Shown here: positions 1-6,077 of the stretch, piece after piece
Layout of the letters: each line of letters starts with the position of its first letter
Position numbering within the stretch: position 1 is the stretch's first letter
From: Planctomycetota bacterium
GTDB taxonomy: Bacteria; Planctomycetota; Phycisphaerae; Sedimentisphaerales; Anaerobacaceae
Length of the DNA: 17,078 nt
Direction: 5' to 3'
NCBI GenBank assembly: GCA_013202635.1
Contig: JABMRO010000309.1
Location: 1-17,078 of the forward strand
Position numbers and translations under genes: made by a program
Notes under the pieces: generated by a model
What the model saw: only the letters and a program-made list of their open reading frames with translations
What the model was told of the DNA's origin: nothing
Databases searched by the model: none

Positions 1-444
1 GCGTGGTACGTGGGGGGCGATGCGGGCAGCTACTCGCCGAACGGGTGGCTATGCAATCCTCCGGCGAATATGACATCGCTGCATGGCCGGACGACGGAAC
101 ACAACTGGCGCACGGTCGATGTCAAAGGAACAGGGGACATTCCGATGTTCCTGGATTGCGCCTGGGACGATGCCTGGCCAAACCACACCGATCACCCTCC
201 GGAGTATGACGGCGATGTGGTGGAGTCCGTCAACAACAACGAGATGAAGCGGTTCTGTCTTAATCGGCACGACGGGTTTATTAATGGACTGTTCACCGAC
301 CGTTCTGTAAGAAAGCTCGGACTCAAGGAACTGTGGAAGCTCAGATGGCATCGTACGTTCGACACTGCCGGCACCTGGACTAAAACCGGTGGCGTCCAGC
401 CCGAAAACTGGCCACAATGGATGAGAAACTTTAAGGATTACTGA
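1..444 (+). CDS. Type II pseudopilin-like protein, 3' part (H-x9-D domain)
   Basis: Open from the first base of the window in frame 1 (begins AWYVGGDAGSY) to a TAA at 442-444, so the N-terminus lies outside. The C-terminal part NRHDGFINGLFTD followed by RSVRKLGLKELWKLRWHR is the H-x9-DG region seen in large families of planctomycete proteins with a prepilin-type leader; their role is generally unknown, presumably surface or periplasmic after type II-like processing. Here the motif reads H-x9-D-R, with Arg in place of the usual Gly. A second H-x9-DG protein follows at 612, so this is a tandem pair of paralogous type, but the two tails are not close copies. Family assignment rests on the C-terminal signature only, since the leader is not visible. 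Confidence 0.8.
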   Translation, partial: AWYVGGDAGSYSPNGWLCNPPANMTSLHGRTTEHNWRTVDVKGTGDIPMFLDCAWDDAWPNHTDHPPEYDGDVVESVNNNEMKRFCLNRHDGFINGLFTDRSVRKLGLKELWKLRWHRTFDTAGTWTKTGGVQPENWPQWMRNFKDY

Positions 445-483
445 AAATTTATGACCAAAATACTGTTTAGCCTTCAAGCTCCT

Positions 484-501
484 GCGAGTATCTCGCTTTT
501 T
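484..501 (+). terminator. Short candidate Rho-independent terminator
   Basis: GCGAG, a three-base loop TAT, then CTCGC make a perfect five-pair GC-rich stem directly followed by five T. It lies 40 bases after the stop of the first pseudopilin-like gene and before the promoter of the next. The stem is short, so strength is uncertain. Confidence 0.4.
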
Positions 502-552
502 CCTCTCCCTCCGTTCCGCTGGGGCTTTATTCTTGTCCATCGGATTTTCCGG

Positions 553-581
553 TTGACTTACATACCAACGCAGTGTAGGAT
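553..581 (+). promoter_or_regulatory. Candidate sigma-70 promoter for the second pseudopilin-like gene
   Basis: TTGACT (553-558) and TAGGAT (576-581) are separated by 17 bases, matching the -35 consensus at 5/6 and the -10 at 4/6. A start of transcription near 588 would leave only about 9 bases before an ATG at 597 but about 24 before the ATG at 612, which supports the latter as translation start. Confidence 0.5.
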
Positions 582-611
582 AAAGTAATAAACCATATGA
601 GGGCAAAGGTC

Positions 612-1424
612 ATGAGCAAATCAAAAGCATTCACACTAATCGAACTCCTCGTTGTGATTGCCGTCATTGCTGTTCTGATGGCCATTCTAATGCCGGCATT
701 GAACCTGGCCCGGGACCAGGGGCGCAAGATGGTATGCTCCAACAACCTCCATAGCCTGGCCCTGGCCAACCAACTGTACGCAGCCAATTTTGATGACTGG
801 GGTGTGCCTTGCCGCGACTCCTCCAACCCGGCGGCTTCTATATGGACGGGCAATCCCGATTTCCGCAAATACATCGGTTACGAGGGAGCCGAGACGGATA
901 TATCATCCGTTCAAACTCCAAAGAAATACAAGTGCCCCAGCGATAAACAGAAAGCCTGGGCGCACGCCTATGACATTGAAAGTGGCAACGAAGGGGGGAC
1001 CCTTGTCAGCTACGGCTTCAATATCGAAGATTGGTATCCTTCGGTAGGTTCGCCTTCATGGACTGCCACCATGGACCTGACCAGGTTGGCTTACAAGATG
1101 TCAACCGTCAGGCAGCCCGCACGCAAACTGCACTTCAACGAAGCGCACGACTGGTGGAGTAAGTGGCGGGGAGCCAATTACATCGACGGTTGGGACGTAT
1201 TGGGCCAGCAGGGCACTGTCAATGACTACAAGGCCGCCGGATGTGGCGGCCCCACAATGTATCGCCATAATGGCTCTGCCAATCTCGCCTTCTATGACGG
1301 CCATGTTGAAAGCTGGCATAAGACCAAACTATGGATACCTGAACACGCTGAGATCAAACCGTACCAACCCGACATCTGGGTCGTTAAGAGACAGACCTGG
1401 GAAGAAAATGGTGGCGGCCTGTAA
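612..1424 (+). CDS. Type II pseudopilin-like protein with H-x9-DG domain
   Basis: A 270-residue protein beginning MSKSKAFTLIELLVVIAV, a classic prepilin leader: short basic head, processing site before Phe (Ala rather than Gly at -1), Glu at +5, then one hydrophobic helix (about residues 7-30) ending LMAILMPAL. Next comes CSNNLHSLALANQLYA, the usual sequence after the helix in planctomycete members. A CPSD motif lies mid-protein and RHNGSANLAFYDG near the C-terminus fits H-x9-DG exactly. Such proteins are inserted in the inner membrane, cleaved by prepilin peptidase and probably assembled into or displayed by a type II-like apparatus; no specific function is known. ATG 612 is preferred over the in-frame ATG at 597 because GAGG at 599-602 sits 9 bases upstream and the promoter leaves almost no leader for 597. 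Confidence 0.9.
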   Translation: MSKSKAFTLIELLVVIAVIAVLMAILMPALNLARDQGRKMVCSNNLHSLALANQLYAANFDDWGVPCRDSSNPAASIWTGNPDFRKYIGYEGAETDISSVQTPKKYKCPSDKQKAWAHAYDIESGNEGGTLVSYGFNIEDWYPSVGSPSWTATMDLTRLAYKMSTVRQPARKLHFNEAHDWWSKWRGANYIDGWDVLGQQGTVNDYKAAGCGGPTMYRHNGSANLAFYDGHVESWHKTKLWIPEHAEIKPYQPDIWVVKRQTWEENGGGL

Positions 1425-1583
1425 AGCCGTCTAATAATGAGGTCGAAGAATATCGCCTGTGCACCACCATGGGTATTATTGTAAATGCCCTCTTAGGATA
1501 TATATTGCCAGGAACTTTAACTGATGAACACTCGCATTCCTGCTCAAAGATTTTTTTAAGAGGTGTTCTTCGCTGCTGACAAT

Positions 1584-1700
1584 TTACCTTTTTGTCTTGT
1601 TATCGCATCCTTTTGTCCTGTGTCGCAACGCCTTGTATATGCCTATAATGCACAGGTCAACAACTAAGACAACCGCAATAATTGCTCCAGCTTCCCACAT
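1584..1700 (-). CDS. Small single-span membrane peptide, 38 aa
   Basis: ATG at 1700-1698 to TAA at 1586-1584. AAGGA lies 7 bases upstream of the ATG (GGTAAGGAAAAACAAATG), a good ribosome binding site. The peptide starts MWEAGAIIAVVLVVDLCIIG: a nearly uninterrupted hydrophobic helix (residues 4-21) with one Asp, followed by a strongly basic tail (YKALRHRTKG, then CDNKTKR). This is the layout of a small inner-membrane protein with the tail in the cytoplasm by the positive-inside rule. It resembles short Cys-containing membrane peptides in general build, but I do not recognise a family. Another frame reads open immediately upstream and stops 10 bases before this ATG. Chance origin is possible at this length; the RBS plus helix-then-basic layout argue for a real gene. 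Confidence 0.45.
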   Translation of the reverse strand: MWEAGAIIAVVLVVDLCIIGIYKALRHRTKGCDNKTKR

Positions 1701-1847
1701 TTGTTTTTCCTTACCGCTCCATTTTAATAATTACCTGTCGTAATTCAACTAATACTTTCAGATTCTCACAAACCACCCCCTCATCTTCCAATCTTAAGCC
1801 CCCCGCAGGCCGTTGTTGCGATTATTTCTTCTGATATGCTAATTCTT

Positions 1848-1877
1848 TTGAATAAATCCACACACAGAGCGTATAAT
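1848..1877 (+). promoter_or_regulatory. Sigma-70-type promoter for the small-gene pair
   Basis: A perfect TATAAT at 1872-1877 is preceded, 18 bases away, by TTGAAT (1848-1853; 4/6 to the -35 consensus). The predicted transcript start near 1884 gives a leader of about 50 bases before the ATG at 1935. Confidence 0.6.
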
Positions 1878-1934
1878 AGTATAGTGAGTGCTTACGCCAT
1901 AGATAAGTAAACTTGAGATAAGGAGATGATTTGT

Positions 1935-2132
1935 ATGAAAATGAAATTATTCTTCATGAGCAATCTTGAGAAGCGCAAAAGAGCTAACCTTCAAAGCCTC
2001 GAAGATGAAGTCAATGCTTGGCTGGAACAGAATCCAAATATCAATGTTGTCAAAATCAAACAATCCGCCAGCGGTGGAAGTTTCAACCCCACATCATTGT
2101 CCATTTCAGTATGGTACTCAACGAATTCGTAG
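1935..2132 (+). CDS. Small conserved-looking protein of unknown function, 65 aa
   Basis: Starts MKMKLFFMSNLEKRKRANLQ and ends with a region containing FNPTSLSISVWYS. AAGGAG (1920-1925) lies 9 bases before ATG 1935; the in-frame ATG at 1926 directly abuts the AAGGAG and is therefore unlikely. No signal peptide or membrane segment. The N-terminal half is charged and predicted helical (SLEDEVNAWLEQNPNINVV), and the C-terminal half alternates as beta strands (VVKIKQSASGG, then SLSISVWY), suggesting a compact alpha/beta fold of the sort seen in small planctomycete hypotheticals. It has a perfect -10 box upstream and is followed 119 bases on by a zinc-ribbon-like gene, so the two are probably co-transcribed. 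I do not know a function. Confidence 0.7.
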   Translation: MKMKLFFMSNLEKRKRANLQSLEDEVNAWLEQNPNINVVKIKQSASGGSFNPTSLSISVWYSTNS

Positions 2133-2251
2133 AAAAACCATATAATCAGTGGTTGGGCCGCTGCTAAAACGCCGATCCAGGACAGACCGATCGACCAATT
2201 TAATAAAGAGGCCGTTTATCGAGTGTAATCCCAGATAGGAGAACTAAACAA

Positions 2252-2512
2252 ATGAAGGATGCTTCTCACACGACCTGCCCAGAATACGGCACCAGGCTTG
2301 AGGCTGGATTCATCAGTTATGGTTCAGGTCTCGTTTGGCACAAAACAAAGCTGCACGGCTTGAAGCGTGTATTCGTCTTTGCCTTTACAACGGGGCGACC
2401 TGTTGTCGGCAATTGGACGTCCACGGGGCTTATGACCTCTTGTTCGGCAATGATGTGCGATGATTGTGGAACAGTTATATTGCCAAAAATAGCTGCAGGC
2501 CGTTTGGACTAA
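2252..2512 (+). CDS. Zinc-ribbon-like small protein (DUF6487-like) with a lost cysteine
   Basis: An 86-residue protein. AGGAG (2237-2241) is 10 bases before the ATG. The fold appears to be that of short bacterial proteins beginning with CPxCG plus a Gly-rich EAGFI segment and ending with a second CxxCG, tentatively DUF6487 (PF20097). Here the first knuckle reads C9-P-E-Y12-G, so one of the four expected zinc cysteines is Tyr (TAC, one base from the Cys codon TGC), while the second knuckle C-D-D-C-G near residue 71 is intact. A further cysteine (SCSAMMC) precedes it. The loss may abolish or alter zinc binding; it may also be a decaying gene. Follows the 65-aa gene on the same strand and precedes a terminator. 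Confidence 0.65.
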   Translation: MKDASHTTCPEYGTRLEAGFISYGSGLVWHKTKLHGLKRVFVFAFTTGRPVVGNWTSTGLMTSCSAMMCDDCGTVILPKIAAGRLD

Positions 2513-2687
2513 CACCTCATAGGCCATTTTAAACAACGAACTCGTCTTGAGAGGGTATTCATAAACGTAAAAAAAGTGTTTCATTCGGAAAATCCGTTAC
2601 ATCAGGTATAACAGATGGTACTTAGATATAGTCTCTGATATTTCGTATTCCAAGGAGGGAAGTCTTGTTCCAGGGAAGGAAGTCGTT

Positions 2688-2736
2688 AAGCCCCTGTTTT
2701 GTACTATCCACACTCCTTCAAGGCGGGGGCTTTTTT
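2688..2736 (+). terminator. Rho-independent terminator with a long loop
   Basis: AAGCCCC (2688-2694) pairs perfectly with GGGGCTT (2726-2732), and the right arm runs into a T tract (2731-2736). The loop is 31 bases, unusually long. It would end the small-gene transcript and sits just before the convergent 3' end of the PhoD-like gene. A competing pairing exists: AAGGAG (2652-2657) with CTCCTT (2713-2718), which would cross the terminator stem. The remaining intergenic sequence 2513-2687 holds no gene I can support. Confidence 0.5.
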
Positions 2737-2775
2737 GCACGTTTATTTACTATATGTCTTCACGAAAACTCTAAC

Positions 2776-4611
2776 TTAAAGCCTTACTCGTATCTTTTTG
2801 GTTTTATCAGGCGGAAGGCTTCGGATACCTTCGAGGATTTTTATCTTGTCGGTGCCCAGTTCGCCGACCTTGATCGTGTATTTGCCTTTCTGGAAAACCT
2901 TGGGCCTGAAAGAAGTTCCATTGATGCGAAGGGTATAAATTATTTCATCGTTCGACTCGTCAATGACCTGAACAACCGGATTTTTCATACCTCTGACCTG
3001 TATAGTTGGCAGATAAGCCGCGGCCTTACGCCCATAGTTATCCTCTTGTTTGATAGTCCTGGGCCATCCGGGATATTGTCTCGAAGCCCGGTCTGTAATA
3101 TCTATGTTTCTGGGCCAGCATTCGATTGTGATTTCTCTTTTTTTCTTATTGAATTTAACGATACCGAACCCGGCCGCACGCGTCGTCAGCTTCTGCCCGC
3201 CGTTCGGCTTCGGACTCGGATTGGCGACAGCTAAGCACGTTACTTTATTTCCAAAACCATCTAAGAATTCCCCCGTATGTTCCGGCCCACCAGGTTCGCG
3301 GTTCCTGCCCGCCTCAAGCGGCCTCCACCACCGCAGATAGAGGTTTGCGATTGACGGCGCGCAGAACGAATAGCACGAGTCATTCCATTCGTCTATCCCA
3401 TGGTGAAAGATTGTCGCTAAGTGCTGGTCGCCCGCAATATGTATCGCAAAAGCCCTGCGTATCTCGGCGATTGCTTTATTACGCCCCGTTTGAGGCCAGC
3501 CGTTCGAGTCCATATCGGCGTGCAGCCGGTTCCCTGTACTGCCGTGGATATGCGCACCGCCGCAAAAGATTGTCTGTGACAGTACCGCCTTCATATCTGC
3601 GCCGTGCCAGTCGGTTCCCCACTGACGCAGGAACTTCAACTGGCGTTCACCTAATAATGTAGCCCCGGGCACATCCACGCTCTTCGGGTCATAATCGGGG
3701 TTCAGAATATGGTCGGGCCGTGGCCCGCGCTGGGGAACAAGCCCCTTCGGACCTGACTTGAATTTCCTGTCCTCGATAATGGCAAAGTTTACTCCACCGA
3801 CTGTCAGGGAAGTATAATAAACACCTATGCCCCGTTCTATCGGAGTGGGGTCATAAGGGTCGGGCAGATGGCTGGTTTGCGCCCGCTCAACTTCTTTAAC
3901 GTACTCAAGCGGGGCCGCATACCCGCCGTCATGGCCGGCGCGGGTATGTGATAGCCTTCCTCCGGCACCCCATAAATTGGCCTGACCGACGTCGTGGTCA
4001 TCAGGTATTGTAATCGTCGGGGTAATACGAATAATATCTCCGAAGTCCCTGCCGAACTTTAGCCAGGCAGCGTAATGCCTGTTGTGGTCATAAACCTGGT
4101 CTCCGGAGAAAAACAGAAGGTCGGGTTTTATCTTTTTAAGGTTCTCGACAATATCAACTTTTGGTATGTCTCCGCCGTGCCTGGGATTTATGGAGTTACC
4201 CGTAAACGCCGCCACGACGATGGTATTTTTCTTGACCGGGTCTTTGCGGATGATACCTGTGTAATATGCGTTCTTGCCGTGAGCGACGCGATATTCGATA
4301 TCTTTTGTCGAATCCCAGTTCTCGATACGGAAAACCGCCGTCCAGCCCCTTTCAACTACTTGTGTCCGGGCTATTTGTTTCCAGTTTCCATTCTGTTTGG
4401 TTTCGAGCCGGACTGTCCTGTCTTCACCTTCCCTGAGCGGATACAACTGGGCAGTCATCTTCATAATATTGTTATGGACAGTGTAAAGTGCAAAGCAAAT
4501 AACTTTGTCTCTGGAAACTTCCGGGACATTCAGAGGTTGAGCGTTGACTGTACTCAATAACAAAATGGTCGCTATGGCTACCGTGAACACTCTTGATTTC
4601 GTTAAGTTCAT
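2776..4611 (-). CDS. Secreted PhoD-like metallophosphatase
   Basis: A 611-residue protein with a Sec signal peptide (MNLTKSRVFTVAIATILLLS, likely cleaved after VNA near residue 24), so periplasmic or extracellular. An N-terminal beta domain (about 35-125) precedes a calcineurin-like phosphoesterase core of the PhoD family: LFFSGDQVYDHNRH (167-179), TIPDDHDVG (201-209) and HIAGDQHLAT (391-400), all expected metal- or phosphate-binding motifs. The first metal motif, usually GSC or GD-x-H in relatives, reads FTGNSINPRHGGD (136-148) and is divergent. A C-terminal beta region follows (about 500-611). Family members are phosphomonoesterases or diesterases, and planctomycete relatives are mostly untested. 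AGGA lies 11 bases before the ATG. It is 61 bases downstream of the DUF1080 gene on the same strand, probably an operon. Substrate unknown. Confidence 0.85.
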   Translation of the reverse strand: MNLTKSRVFTVAIATILLLSTVNAQPLNVPEVSRDKVICFALYTVHNNIMKMTAQLYPLREGEDRTVRLETKQNGNWKQIARTQVVERGWTAVFRIENWDSTKDIEYRVAHGKNAYYTGIIRKDPVKKNTIVVAAFTGNSINPRHGGDIPKVDIVENLKKIKPDLLFFSGDQVYDHNRHYAAWLKFGRDFGDIIRITPTITIPDDHDVGQANLWGAGGRLSHTRAGHDGGYAAPLEYVKEVERAQTSHLPDPYDPTPIERGIGVYYTSLTVGGVNFAIIEDRKFKSGPKGLVPQRGPRPDHILNPDYDPKSVDVPGATLLGERQLKFLRQWGTDWHGADMKAVLSQTIFCGGAHIHGSTGNRLHADMDSNGWPQTGRNKAIAEIRRAFAIHIAGDQHLATIFHHGIDEWNDSCYSFCAPSIANLYLRWWRPLEAGRNREPGGPEHTGEFLDGFGNKVTCLAVANPSPKPNGGQKLTTRAAGFGIVKFNKKKREITIECWPRNIDITDRASRQYPGWPRTIKQEDNYGRKAAAYLPTIQVRGMKNPVVQVIDESNDEIIYTLRINGTSFRPKVFQKGKYTIKVGELGTDKIKILEGIRSLPPDKTKKIRVRL

Positions 4612-4672
4612 TTCTGTTCTTTTCCTGAATATATTGTTGTTGCCTTTCTTTACAAATGCCGACGATAAATTA

Positions 4673-5521
4673 TCAGTCTTTAATCAGATACGGCTGTTCT
4701 GGCAGCTTGCGTATCCAGATATTGCGAAAGCACATCGGATTGCCGTGGTCCTGAAGCCTGATACGTCCCTTGCCGTGAGGTTTGTAGCTGGCTTTTCTCT
4801 TATGTGACGTGGTGCCCTCGATATCAAGATTATTATGAACAACGACGCCGTTATGAATCACTGTAATCCGTGCCTTGCGAATACACTGTCCGCTTTCATC
4901 GAATAGCGGGCGAAGGAAGCTGATGTCATAGCTTTGCCATTTGCCGGCCTTTCGGCACGCGTTGACCATCGGAGGATTCTGGCCGTAAATCGCCGCGGCC
5001 TGACCGTCTGCATAAGTTCTGTTGGTTTTGTAGTTGTCATCTGTGTATGAATCGAGCACTTGAACTTCGTACTTATCCATAAAGGACACACCGCTGTTGC
5101 TGCGCTTCTGGCCGGTTATCTTGGGGTCAAGACCTTTAGGAGTACGCCACTCGATATGCAATTGGCAATTGCCGAATACTTTTTCCGTATGAATACCCCC
5201 TGCCTTTTTGGGGACCTCCATATAGTCGTCGATTATCTTCCACTTTGCTTCGCCGCCCTTGTCGCTTTCCCATTCTACAAGGTCTGTACCGTCGAACAGG
5301 ACAATTGCATCGGACGGCGCTTGGCCGAATCGTCTGGCGGGATTGATAACAGGCGGGTTCTTGCGCTCCATATCATGTACGGCGTACTTCTTAACTTCTA
5401 TTGCGGCATAGCTGCTTACACCTAAAACCATTGCCACCAAAAGCAGGCAAACAACAATCCTTGTTTTCCGTAGCAGTAGTACTGCGAAGGTTGAATTAAT
5501 CGCTTTTATTCTATTTTTCAT
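4673..5521 (-). CDS. Exported DUF1080 / 3-keto-glycoside hydrolase-like protein
   Basis: A 282-residue protein. ATG at 5521 is chosen because GAGGAG sits 6 bases upstream; the reading frame is open further (to 5563) but without that support. Residues 1-40 form a signal peptide with a long basic head and hydrophobic core (VVCLLLVAMVLGVSSYAA). The mature part is a DUF1080 (PF06439) jelly roll: AIVLFDGTDLVEWES, GGIHTEKVFGNCQLHIEWR, a SNSGVSF segment, KYEVQVLDSYTD, and a C-terminal strand GRIRLQDHGNPMCFRNIWIR. The family includes enzymes that cleave 3-keto-glycosides made by Gfo/Idh oxidoreductases; a Gfo/Idh gene lies 1.6 kb upstream on the same strand. It leads a two-gene unit with the PhoD-like gene. 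Substrate and catalytic activity are inferred. Confidence 0.85.
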   Translation of the reverse strand: MKNRIKAINSTFAVLLLRKTRIVVCLLLVAMVLGVSSYAAIEVKKYAVHDMERKNPPVINPARRFGQAPSDAIVLFDGTDLVEWESDKGGEAKWKIIDDYMEVPKKAGGIHTEKVFGNCQLHIEWRTPKGLDPKITGQKRSNSGVSFMDKYEVQVLDSYTDDNYKTNRTYADGQAAAIYGQNPPMVNACRKAGKWQSYDISFLRPLFDESGQCIRKARITVIHNGVVVHNNLDIEGTTSHKRKASYKPHGKGRIRLQDHGNPMCFRNIWIRKLPEQPYLIKD

Positions 5522-5651
5522 AATTAGCTCCTCTGATTTTGCTGTTACTCGAAATCTCCTCAATAGCTTGACGTCCAGTTACGCCGCCGAACATGGAAAC
5601 GATATAATACCAGTATCGACCGCCAAAAACCACTTTTTTCTCTCTTTTCTT

Positions 5652-5670
5652 GAACAGTCCGCAACTGTCC
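5652..5670. promoter_or_regulatory. Dyad-symmetric site upstream of the DUF1080 gene
   Basis: GAACAGT - CCGCA - ACTGTCC is an inverted repeat matching at 6 of 7 positions with a five-base centre. It lies about 130 bases upstream of the DUF1080 start, between the EF-hand gene terminator and a possible -10 (TATTAT on the minus strand). No U tract follows, so it looks more like an operator or small hairpin than a terminator. Confidence 0.25.
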
Positions 5671-5698
5671 GGGGTTACTAATCAAAACACATGACGGT

Positions 5699-5735
5699 AA
5701 AAAAAATCAGCAAGCTTTCCTGGCTTGCTGATTTT
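5699..5735 (-). terminator. Strong Rho-independent terminator of the EF-hand repeat gene
   Basis: AAAATCAGCAAGC (5703-5715) and GCTTGCTGATTTT (5723-5735) make a perfect 13-pair stem with a 7-base loop. On the minus strand the stem is followed by a run of T (the complement of A at 5699-5706). It begins 37 bases after the TGA at 5774-5772, the stop of the longer, presumably ancestral frame. Confidence 0.85.
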
Positions 5736-5771
5736 CATTTACCCGCTATATACAGTCCCAAAGTTCCTGGT

Positions 5772-5846
5772 TCAGCGATTCATTATCTTGTGGTGTATAA
5801 GCTCTTCGAGTTTCTCAATGTCCCTGCGTAAACGTCTGACTTCATC
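5772..5846 (-). other. In-frame coding-like tail behind a premature TGA
   Basis: After the TGA at 5849-5847 the same frame continues for 24 codons to a second TGA at 5774-5772. It reads DEVRRLRRDIEKL, then EELIHHKIMNR, a continuation of the coiled coil. DEVRRLR exactly repeats the sequence after VEKLR in the preceding repeat unit. The stop codon differs by one base from the Arg codon AGA at the same place in that unit (plus strand position 5849 is A, 5978 is T). This is best read as the former C-terminus of the upstream gene, lost by a nonsense change, unless the stop is read through. Confidence 0.7.
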
Positions 5847-6077
5847 TCACAGCTTCTCAACCTCATCTTCCAGCTCTTCCAGCTCATCTTCGTCATCATC
5901 TTCATCGTCATCATCTTCATCATCGTCGTCGTCATCTCTCTCGGCAATATCCTCGCGCAAACGTCTGACTTCATCTCTCAGCTTCTCAACCTGCTCTTTC
6001 AACTCTTCCAGCTCATCTTCGTCATCGTCTTCGTCGTCATCATCTTCATCGTCGTCTTCATCTCTCTCGGCAAAATC
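5833..6077. repeat. Tandem 129-bp repeat encoding Asp/Glu tract plus coiled coil
   Basis: Two units start with CGTCTGACTTCATCTC at 5833 and 5962 (offset 129 bases, 43 codons). Each encodes a leucine-heptad segment and a run of Asp/Glu codons. Past the tract the offset falls to 126, so one tract is a codon longer. The tracts (about 5878-5938 and 6010-6063) are near-pure CAT/CGT/CTT trinucleotide arrays, liable to replication slippage. Confidence 0.85.

Larger units (their letters stand above)
1425..1925. other. 501-base gap between two + strand gene groups
   Basis: No long gene on either strand. It holds a short minus-strand ORF with a good RBS (1584-1700), an open minus-strand frame just upstream of that (1711-1791, TTG start only), and a + strand promoter near the right end (1848-1877). 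The stretch 1425-1583 is AT-rich with short T runs; I found no convincing terminator hairpin, tRNA or repeat in it. Confidence 0.5.

Noticed and set aside
49..606. 185-codon minus-strand frame across the first pseudopilin-like gene
   Set aside because: Antisense to a recognisable H-x9-D coding region. Part of it covers the intergenic space with a promoter and terminator.
2133..2228. In-frame continuation of the 65-aa gene past its TAG
   Set aside because: 31 sense codons without a stop is well within chance, and there is no repeat or family signature to show it was coding.
2665..3234. 189-codon + strand frame with TTG start and AAGGAGG 6 bases upstream
   Set aside because: Most of it lies antisense to the well-supported PhoD-like gene, and its protein shows no domain sense. 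The purine-rich AAGGAGG may belong to the terminator region instead.
5522..5563. Extended N-terminus of the DUF1080 protein
   Set aside because: No RBS for the upstream start, while GAGGAG sits 6 bases from ATG 5521 and the signal peptide fits the shorter form.
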